NCBI GenBank assembly: GCA_965230615.1
Contig: OZ246012.1
Coordinates: 124,001-188,000, forward strand
Reading direction: 5' to 3'
Source of the DNA: G965230615 sp965230615
GTDB lineage: Bacteria > Pseudomonadota > Gammaproteobacteria > HTCC5015
Length of the DNA stretch: 64,000 bases
Shown: in pieces, positions 33,900 through 40,759 of the stretch
Numbering within the stretch: position 1 is the first letter of the stretch
Layout: each line of letters starts with the position of its first letter
The notes under the pieces: generated by a model
What the model saw: only the letters and a program-made list of their open reading frames with translations
What the model was told of the DNA's origin: nothing
Database searches by the model: none
Program-made: the position numbers and the translations under genes

Positions 33900-35467
33900 T
33901 AGCTGTTGATGTAAGTCGCAAGCGTATCACTCCAGCGATTACGAAATGCCTCAATAGCTCTGGAGTCAGTAAGTTTTTTTTCGCTGGCTTCACTGCGTGC
34001 TGCAGATAAAAGAAGTAATTCGATCAGTATTTCAAAGTGTTTAAAGTTGTTATTTGATAAGGTTGATTTAAGCGCAGACACTTCTCTGAAAAAAGGGTGG
34101 TTCTGGTTGGTGGTTAGCGCAAAAATTTTTTTTGAGAATCCATAAGAAAAAAAAGGTTTGTTATTTAGTTTGTCTGGTATGATTTTGTATTCGAATACAG
34201 CAGAATGATTATTGATAAGCTTCTTGCGGCGCAACTGACGCATTGTTTCTTTTGCTTTAGGGTTTGCTATTGCTTGTAGAGGAGGAAGCAGTTGTTCCCG
34301 ATTATTGGCAATGCTTTCGCTTTTCCCTGGAGCGCTTCTATCTGAGGCCGCTTCCTTGTGGGCTTTTTGCGCACGCACATTTAATTTTCTTGCAATTGAT
34401 TCCAGATCTGGTGTTAATATTTTTGAGATATATTCACTAGGACGAATCTGCTGTTTAGTGTGTGTAATACCGAAAACTTCATCCAAAATAGGGTCAAATT
34501 CAATTTCACAGCGCCACCAATCATCGTAGTTTTCTTTACGTTTGCTACCCATAAAAAACCAGCCACTATCCACCTCACGACCGGCACGTAAAATGGAAAC
34601 TCCAGCGCCTTTGCTGATTCTCCATTCACGCTTTTTTGGATTGCTAAGTTTTCGCCAACGTTTTACTGGGAGTTCACTGAATCTTATTTTAATCAAACCT
34701 ATTTTCGCGTCTGGGTTTGATGTGTCGGTCGAGATTTCATAAATAAGTTCTTTGCCATATTGCTTTGCACCATGTTGCGCGGCGAGAGTGTTTAAGAATA
34801 AAGGGTCAATAGGTATAACGATTTCATTGTTAACGGTTATTTGAACGCCATTTGTTATATAGTGGCGGAATCTTCTCCCTAGCTCTTCTTGTATTTTATT
34901 GGCAATGGTTTTGGGGCGACGATTATCAAGCTTGTCGCATTGAGACCATATGACTAAAGTTCCGGATTTTCCTGCGCAGTACTGCGGTGGTTCATGTTCC
35001 GGTCTGGGTGTTGGTATCTCTTCAATATCACCGTTGATAATTTCATCAAAATTTAAACTGGTGGAATATACGCATTGAATGTTATTTTTCTTTTTTCCCA
35101 TATGCTGCCATGAATATACGGAGAGGTTGCGAGCTTGACTAAAAGAACTATTTGGTAGCCCCATACCATATCTTCCAATGCCATTGCGATCATTAAATCT
35201 GGAACTACCGCCAAACTGCAGTGCTTGTCTTAATGTGAAGGGGTCCATTCCGCAGCCGTTATCGAGAACGGAGATTTTGATATCTTCATTACTTAAATCA
35301 TCTTCAATTGTTATCTTTATGTTATTAGCGCCTGCTTGAATGGAATTATCAACTAATTCCGATATAGCACTGCCAGTATTTTTGTAGCCTGAATCTCTTG
35401 TAGCTTCCATAAAATGGCTTAGTGCCATTATTGAACACAAATGACCACTTTTACTTAATGAATTCAT
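33899..35467 (-). CDS. GHKL (HSP90/MutL/MORC-type) ATPase, first gene of defence-like operon
   Basis: The 522 residues start with a Bergerat-fold ATPase: N-box ELVDNSIQAGA (E37...N41), G1 box DNGCGM (69-74) and G2 box NGIGRYGMGLP (95-105). A second domain with a likely transducer lysine (around HTKQQIRPSEY) follows, then an unrecognised C-terminal region. MutL/MORC-like ATPases form ATP-gated clamps and are known from bacterial restriction-like neighbourhoods with large helicases. AAAGGAC lies just upstream of the ATG. As the promoter-proximal gene it probably acts as sensor or DNA clamp for the downstream helicase and nuclease. Confidence 0.9.
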   Translation of the reverse strand: MNSLSKSGHLCSIMALSHFMEATRDSGYKNTGSAISELVDNSIQAGANNIKITIEDDLSNEDIKISVLDNGCGMDPFTLRQALQFGGSSRFNDRNGIGRYGMGLPNSSFSQARNLSVYSWQHMGKKKNNIQCVYSTSLNFDEIINGDIEEIPTPRPEHEPPQYCAGKSGTLVIWSQCDKLDNRRPKTIANKIQEELGRRFRHYITNGVQITVNNEIVIPIDPLFLNTLAAQHGAKQYGKELIYEISTDTSNPDAKIGLIKIRFSELPVKRWRKLSNPKKREWRISKGAGVSILRAGREVDSGWFFMGSKRKENYDDWWRCEIEFDPILDEVFGITHTKQQIRPSEYISKILTPDLESIARKLNVRAQKAHKEAASDRSAPGKSESIANNREQLLPPLQAIANPKAKETMRQLRRKKLINNHSAVFEYKIIPDKLNNKPFFSYGFSKKIFALTTNQNHPFFREVSALKSTLSNNNFKHFEILIELLLLSAARSEASEKKLTDSRAIEAFRNRWSDTLATYINS

Positions 35468-35558
35468 AACTTTGTCCTTTAAAACTTGATAAATTCTATT
35501 TTTTCTTAAACCAAGTTGATTGTACTACTGGATAATTTATTTATACTTTTTGTCCCGA

Positions 35559-36215
35559 TCACTGTTCTGCTTTTGTGCTATCAATTAAATGGTATTTAAG
35601 AGCGGTTAGTGTGAAATCCGTTCTTTCTATTCTAAGTTTGTGGCGGATAGTTGTTGCTCGATTAGCGATGCTTCTTTCGCCGACCCCCATTGTTTGAGCG
35701 ACTTCTAAATTATTTTTACCTTCAGCCAGCATAATGAAGATTTTCAATTCTGTATCGGATAACAGTAGTCGTGGGTTGTCGGGGTTAATATGGTATAGAG
35801 CGATTTTCTCGGCAATGCCTGGCATAAAGTAAACATTATTATTCGCAACGGTCTGTATCGATTTAATCAGTTCTTCAGGTTTGCTGTTTTTGGTTACATA
35901 GCCCTTGGCCCCAGCCTGGTAGGTGGATATGACCAGCGGTATGGCATCTTCCGCACAATAAGCAACTATTTTGATATCCGCATTGGTGTCGCGCAGCCTG
36001 CCAATAATTGCAAGGTCATCCAGGCCGTTTGCATTAAGGCCTACGATAAAAACGTCTGCGGTTTTTTTTCGGGCGCATTTAATTAGGTGCTCGATTGTGC
36101 CCGCGTGGCCTGTTACTTCAATATTCTCTCTTTCCAGCATGACTTTGATGCCTTCGCGGATGGCAACCTGGTTATCGCTGACGAATACTTTTACCGGGGA
36201 GTCCTCACGCGTCAT
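35559..36215 (-). CDS. LuxR/NarL-type response regulator with degenerate receiver
   Basis: The 218 residues have an N-terminal receiver-like domain (about 8-125) and a C-terminal LuxR HTH (about 150-210: LSDTELKIFIMLAEGKNNLEVAQTMGVGERSIANR). The expected phospho-acceptor Asp is replaced by Gly59 (DVFIVGLNANG), and the acidic pocket is reduced to D14-N15, although the C-terminal Lys (YVTKNSKPEEL) remains. It is therefore probably not switched by phosphorylation. No histidine kinase gene is nearby. It lies 91 bases upstream of the GHKL gene on the same strand and could control that operon or divergent transfer genes. Role inferred. Confidence 0.85.
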   Translation of the reverse strand: MTREDSPVKVFVSDNQVAIREGIKVMLERENIEVTGHAGTIEHLIKCARKKTADVFIVGLNANGLDDLAIIGRLRDTNADIKIVAYCAEDAIPLVISTYQAGAKGYVTKNSKPEELIKSIQTVANNNVYFMPGIAEKIALYHINPDNPRLLLSDTELKIFIMLAEGKNNLEVAQTMGVGERSIANRATTIRHKLRIERTDFTLTALKYHLIDSTKAEQ

Positions 36216-36620
36216 CTTTGGCCCTGTCTTTGTTGCTGAACGTTAGATAGTAAGTATGTTTATTACGTATTTCGCATTGTGCAAAGATTATACCTAAGAT
36301 AGCTTGTGATTAAAGCATAATTCAATGTCATAAATAATTAATGAAATTGTGTCAATTATACTACTATTAATTACCATGTGAATAAAGCATTTTGATTAAT
36401 TTAGATGATATTACTCTAATAAAATATTGATTTTTAAGTAAAAAATTAAATATTTGTTATATTTTCTCTAAATTATAATCACAAAATAAATGTGAAAATA
36501 TACATATCAAGTATATTATAAGGCTTTTTTCAGTTGTAGAAGTGCTTGATTATTACGCTGGGATTTTAACCTCCCGAGATTTGTTTAACGTTATCCGGAA
36601 TGGTGTTGAGGGTAGAGAGT
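36216..36620. promoter_or_regulatory. AT-rich divergent intergenic region
   Basis: About 400 bp with no gene, between the minus-strand LuxR gene and the plus-strand transglycosylase gene. Very AT-rich from 36290 to 36530, with several TATAAT-like stretches (for example TTATAATCAC near 36475). Likely holds divergent promoters; I cannot fix -35/-10 pairs with confidence. Confidence 0.45.
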
Positions 36621-37193
36621 ATGGCTGCGATTAAAAGAAATAGTCTGCTTTTCGTTTTGCTGAAATCATTGCTGCTGGTGCTCATGCTAAACGGCTCAAC
36701 TCGTGCTTCTGTCTGGGTTTCAGCTTCCGCTGAGTACAATGTTGATCCGCTACATCTTTATGCCATTGCCTTGCAGGAGAGTCGTCGTTTGCGGCCGGAT
36801 GGCCTGGTCAGACCTTGGCCCTGGACGCTGAGAACAGATAAATATGGCGCGATGTATTTTCATAGTTTTGAAGAGGCAGCCAGTAAATTAGATCATTTGA
36901 TAAATCAGGAAAAAATTAAGAATATTGACATTGGGGCAATGCAAATTAACTTGCTCTACAACGGACACTTGCTGCCTGATGCCAAAGAGATTCTTTTGCC
37001 GGAAAACAATATACGTTTGGGCGCATTGATACTACGTAGAGAATTGAATGCGCAAAATCAAAATTTAAGATTGGGCATTGCTTATTATCATAATCCCGAC
37101 CAAAGCAAGGGCTTGCCTTATGCCGATGCTGTGCTTGGAATATTAAGCAAATTGCAAAGCATTCCTGGCATTGAAGTGGCTTTAACGTTGTAG
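36621..37193 (+). CDS. Lytic transglycosylase (SLT-type)
   Basis: Cleaves peptidoglycan in the periplasm to open the wall for the conjugation machine. The N-terminal signal peptide (SLLFVLLKSLLLVLMLNGSTRA) is followed by the catalytic domain: the Glu in IALQESRR is the likely acid/base, and DIGAMQINLLYN and GIAYYHNP match later SLT motifs. The ATG at 36621 is preferred over 36600 for its typical signal start and the GAGAG before it. The product is about 190 residues. It begins the run of transfer genes and is followed 13 bases later by the FlhD-like gene. Confidence 0.88.
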   Translation: MAAIKRNSLLFVLLKSLLLVLMLNGSTRASVWVSASAEYNVDPLHLYAIALQESRRLRPDGLVRPWPWTLRTDKYGAMYFHSFEEAASKLDHLINQEKIKNIDIGAMQINLLYNGHLLPDAKEILLPENNIRLGALILRRELNAQNQNLRLGIAYYHNPDQSKGLPYADAVLGILSKLQSIPGIEVALTL

Positions 37194-37206
37194 AAGGTAT
37201 GACGTT

Positions 37207-37767
37207 ATGGACTCACTAAGAAAAGATATAGAAGATCTTAATCAAAAAATCTTATTGTTTGCTGTTGAAGATGCTGAATCCCATCGTTCTAAGCGGTTTC
37301 TGAGATTTAACGATGCAGTTGCCAAACGAATTATCGATTCAACTGCTGATGGTTGTAAAAGCGCCATAATATGTGGCGTGCCTCTTATTGCATTTCAGCC
37401 TGAAATTATTAGCTGCCTTATGCAGGCTGAGAAAACCAGAGTTATGCGGAAGTTCAAAGCAGAGCCCAATCCTCCCGAGTTATTGATTGAGATTAATATT
37501 CTTGCTCTGCAAATTGCGCAAAAAGCATTATTACTGAAGCCGGCTCTGGGAAAGATGTGGTTTGGTTTATCATCAAATGAAGGCGAGATTATTTCCAATA
37601 TCACTATTTCGGATTTAATTGCTTTTGGATCTCGTAGCAGTAGTGTTGTGCTGTTGCGTGCAGCTTCTGACCCTGTATTTTGGTCTATGGTGATGATTGG
37701 TGAAGTCATTAAAGGGCCGCGCGGTATTCGCATCAGTCAGGATGCGGCATTGTTAAACGTAAGTTAA
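37207..37767 (+). CDS. Tandem FlhD-like activator (SetD/AcaD-type)
   Basis: The 186 residues align by eye to FlhD twice. Residues about 7-72 (DIEDLNQKILLFAVEDAESH..FLRF..) match the FlhD DINLSYLLLAQ...MFRLG pattern, and residues about 92-158 (LLIEINILALQIAQKALLLK..MWFGLSSNEG) match it again. FlhD is normally about 116 residues and dimerises, so this looks like a fused pseudo-dimer. In SXT/R391 and IncA/C elements, FlhD/FlhC-like SetDC/AcaDC activate transfer. The FlhC-like gene follows 19 bases after the stop, supporting a heteromeric activator of the tra operons. The repeat is my reading, not an alignment score. Confidence 0.72.
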   Translation: MDSLRKDIEDLNQKILLFAVEDAESHRSKRFLRFNDAVAKRIIDSTADGCKSAIICGVPLIAFQPEIISCLMQAEKTRVMRKFKAEPNPPELLIEINILALQIAQKALLLKPALGKMWFGLSSNEGEIISNITISDLIAFGSRSSSVVLLRAASDPVFWSMVMIGEVIKGPRGIRISQDAALLNVS

Positions 37768-37786
37768 TCTTTTATGAGGTGTTGTG

Positions 37787-38416
37787 ATGACCAAAGTAAG
37801 TGAACTTAGTGACGCTCAAGATGTATTAATCGCTGTTGAACTGGCAAAGTTGGGCGCCAGTGTGCATGTTATAGAAGGTGTAACCGGATTTGGTTCGCGC
37901 TGGGCGAGGCGAATGGTGAAGGAAAATAAAGGTGCTGGATATGGTTATCGCCGCAAAGAATATCCAGCAGCATGGTTTGATCGTGATCCAGAACGTATTC
38001 TGCATGGCTGGTATGTTGTTTCGGCATTTATTGCCAATAGTTATATTCCGCATTATGCTACTCGATTGATGGAAGCCTATATGACGTATCGATTAGTCAC
38101 GGATCATCCGGTTTTAGGTATTAATGAAAGTTTTGATATTATTGATTTATATCAACAGGGTAATGCCTGGATAAGAACATGTACTTCTTGTCACGCCACT
38201 CACTTGGTTGTTTCGGAGCATTCCCAATGCCCTGTTTGCCGTCGTTTGGAAATGATGTTGTGTAAAGGTTGTGGTGCTCCTTTACCGGAAAAAAGCAAGC
38301 TGGAGCGTAGAGGCCGCAAGCGCATCTATTGTGATAATTGTGAAACAACGCGCTCTAGTCGTGTGCTAGGCAGTAGCGGACCTCTCAAGCATTGTTTGTC
38401 TAGTCATTCACACTGA
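37787..38416 (+). CDS. FlhC-like activator (SetC/AcaC-type) with extra zinc ribbon
   Basis: The 209 residues match FlhC along their length: AQDVLIAVELAKLGASVHVIEGVTG, WFDRDPERILHGWY and INESFDIIDLYQQG correspond to FlhC segments. Cys-x2-Cys pairs CTSC and CPVC fit the FlhC zinc site. A further pair of motifs, CKGC and CDNC, follows in the C-terminal 55 residues and would form an additional zinc ribbon not present in E. coli FlhC. The ATG at 37787 follows GAGG; a GTG three bases earlier is less likely. With the FlhD-like protein it probably activates transfer and excision promoters. Confidence 0.85.
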   Translation: MTKVSELSDAQDVLIAVELAKLGASVHVIEGVTGFGSRWARRMVKENKGAGYGYRRKEYPAAWFDRDPERILHGWYVVSAFIANSYIPHYATRLMEAYMTYRLVTDHPVLGINESFDIIDLYQQGNAWIRTCTSCHATHLVVSEHSQCPVCRRLEMMLCKGCGAPLPEKSKLERRGRKRIYCDNCETTRSSRVLGSSGPLKHCLSSHSH

Positions 38417-38875
38417 TTACTTTAACGGAATGCATTCATCATGCCATTTTTCTTGCAATGATTTTGGCATGGTGGTTGTGTCTATGATTCTCCATTCTTC
38501 TGCGGTCATATCATTTCCATAACAATACTTTTTCCAGGCTGCATATTTTTTTGAAATCTTTTTTTCTGTTGCAGCATGAATATTGGTATTAGTGGATTTC
38601 GAGTCGGCGTGTTTCTTGGTTTGCGTATTTGAAAAGCCTTTGATGTTTTGAATAGAGTTATCCGGGTTCAAAACATGCCTGATATCTTGTGTTAAGTCCG
38701 CAACTTCTGATTGAGGATGAATAATTGATAAGCCAAGGCCTGCCTGTTTCTGTAAAACGTTATCAGTTTCAATCTGCCGAATATCAGACTCGATATTTTT
38801 TACATTACCACTGCTGCAAGCGGCTAACAGTACTATGGAGAGGTAAGGAGCAATATGCTGCTTCATATTATTCAT
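38417..38875 (-). CDS. Small lipoprotein
   Basis: The 152 residues begin with a lipoprotein signal peptide: basic N-terminus, hydrophobic YLSIVLLAA, then lipobox Cys (LLAACSS). The mature part is polar and partly low-complexity. Its last 35 residues (KYAAWKKYCYGNDMTAEEWRIID...HDECIPLK) contain two cysteines and look like a small folded domain. It is encoded against the direction of the tra genes, its stop abutting the FlhC-like stop, so it has its own promoter near 38880-38950. Surface or entry exclusion is possible by analogy, but nothing proves it. Confidence 0.7.
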   Translation of the reverse strand: MNNMKQHIAPYLSIVLLAACSSGNVKNIESDIRQIETDNVLQKQAGLGLSIIHPQSEVADLTQDIRHVLNPDNSIQNIKGFSNTQTKKHADSKSTNTNIHAATEKKISKKYAAWKKYCYGNDMTAEEWRIIDTTTMPKSLQEKWHDECIPLK

Positions 38876-39040
38876 GGCCTGATATTTGATAATGCGTGAT
38901 ATGCAGCATGCCTGATTGTTGCTCCTAAAAAAACGCCTTTGCTGTGATTTAGAAGCTATGTAACGCCATAATTTTTATCTGCTATTTGTAGTAGATTGAA
39001 TGCTCGATAATTTTTAATTTCACCGGCTTTGGGGTTGTTT

Positions 39041-40759
39041 ATGTTGCTGGACTTTCTTAGAAAAACACAAGTTCCGGTTCAAATCGAATCTTCTTATTTG
39101 ACGGAATCTGGTACTAATTTAAGTAATGAAGATCCTCGGCTGGTTGAACCCTATGAGATTATTTCAGCTTATCAGGCAAAAATAACCGCGCTTCGAATGG
39201 AAAGCGGTTACAACGAAGAACTATTTCAGCAATTGATTGAGAAAGTTTTGCTGGATTATGCTGCCTATGTACAAATGCTGCCCGCGACACGCGCTGAAAA
39301 TCATCGTGAGCCTGGCGGTTTATTCAGGTTTGGTTTGGAAACAGCTTTCTTAGCCTTCCGGCGCGCTGATGGCCGCTTCTTTACTTCATCATTAGTGGCG
39401 ATTATTAGAAACAGGGAACGTGAGCGGTCATGGCGGTATGCTGCTTTTCTGGCTGGCCTAGGTTTATCTGTAGGTCGTGTTGCAACTCAGTTAATTGTGA
39501 TGGCAGGAAAGAAACATCAATGGAATCCTTATAAAGAATCATTATATGACTGGATCAAACAGAATAATCGAAGTCAATATACTTATAAGTGGCGTGAGCA
39601 CACTGATGAGCGTTCTGTCGAATTTTCCAGCTTATGGATAAGCGCCCGATTACTAAGCCATGAAACACTGACTTATATTTACCGCATTGACTCCAATATT
39701 CTCGAAGCGCTGATCAGTATTATTGGTGGTAATGGCCAAAGCCCATTAGGTCAGTTAATTGATGAAAGCGTGCAGGCGATTATTGATCAGGATTTGGCGG
39801 CATCTTGCAGTGGTGATGATAGAGCGATAACAGATATTCCTATTGAGCATAGAATGCTCGATGCCATTCGCAGGTTGGTTCGTGAGAAGTGGACAGTTAA
39901 TACAGCCGGAGGCCGAATATGGGTTACCGATCAGGGTGTTTATTTATCCTGGTTATCGGTTGTGAATGATATAAAAATAAGAATCAGAGCCGAAGGTATT
40001 ACCGGCATGCCCGAAGATCCTGATACTCTGGCTACGCTTTTAATCGAGAAAAATATTTTGCTCGATAGTCATGGTTCTAGTAATGGTGCCTTATGTCATT
40101 ATCATAAAATCATTATTCATGCTCCCCAGGTGCCCAAGCAACCTATTAGCGCCGTCAAAATCGCAGAACCTTCATTAATAGGCCTCACAGTAAAAAATAT
40201 AGAGCCTGTGATCGTTGAATATCCTGATATATCGAAACCAGATTTAAAGCCCGTTGTATCTGTACAAAAGTCCAGCCAGCAAAATCTGGACTTACTTAAC
40301 GACAGTAAAGAACCGGCAAAAGCCAATACAACTAATTTGGCAGAGCCTATTGAAAAAGATGGTCAATTGAGTCTGCATACTCAGCAACAAGATAAAGCTA
40401 AAAAATCTCATGTGATTGATGATGAATTACTACGCTCTTTAAATCGTTACGGGGAAGCTGGTAGAGTCATAGGTGCTTTGCTGAAAGCAACGTCTGCGGT
40501 AACGCTGAATAAGATAGCAATTCAACATCCCGAGGGTTTGGCGATTGCATTCCCTGAAGCAATAAAGCCTCATAGTCAAAATCTTCAGGAGTTTCTGGCC
40601 TCGTGTCAATCTCAAAATCTAATCATTGCCGGGAATAACAATCAGCTTATTAGAAAGCGTGGCCATAAAGATAATAAATCACCAGAACAATTTGTTGTGC
40701 TTAGCCCCAAGCTTGCTAAATACTTTGCTTTAGATGATATCCCTGATGACAGCAGATAA
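39041..40759 (+). CDS. traI: MobH-type relaxase TraI, apparent loss of HD active site
   Basis: The 572 residues carry TraI_2-type N-terminal and TraI_2_C-type C-terminal regions (GRIWVTDQGVYLSWLSVV). The relaxase region LPATRAENHREPGGLFRFGLE (80-100) matches the MobH pattern with its HH and DH/RH histidines altered: only His88 remains and Phe97 replaces the usual His. At residues 137-146, LAGLGLSVGR replaces the usual LAGLCHDLGK, so His and Asp of the HD pair are Leu142 and Ser143. The frame is otherwise open and well conserved. MobH enzymes nick oriT, so nicking activity is doubtful. The ATG at 39041 is preferred for GGGG upstream. Confidence 0.85.
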   Translation: MLLDFLRKTQVPVQIESSYLTESGTNLSNEDPRLVEPYEIISAYQAKITALRMESGYNEELFQQLIEKVLLDYAAYVQMLPATRAENHREPGGLFRFGLETAFLAFRRADGRFFTSSLVAIIRNRERERSWRYAAFLAGLGLSVGRVATQLIVMAGKKHQWNPYKESLYDWIKQNNRSQYTYKWREHTDERSVEFSSLWISARLLSHETLTYIYRIDSNILEALISIIGGNGQSPLGQLIDESVQAIIDQDLAASCSGDDRAITDIPIEHRMLDAIRRLVREKWTVNTAGGRIWVTDQGVYLSWLSVVNDIKIRIRAEGITGMPEDPDTLATLLIEKNILLDSHGSSNGALCHYHKIIIHAPQVPKQPISAVKIAEPSLIGLTVKNIEPVIVEYPDISKPDLKPVVSVQKSSQQNLDLLNDSKEPAKANTTNLAEPIEKDGQLSLHTQQQDKAKKSHVIDDELLRSLNRYGEAGRVIGALLKATSAVTLNKIAIQHPEGLAIAFPEAIKPHSQNLQEFLASCQSQNLIIAGNNNQLIRKRGHKDNKSPEQFVVLSPKLAKYFALDDIPDDSR

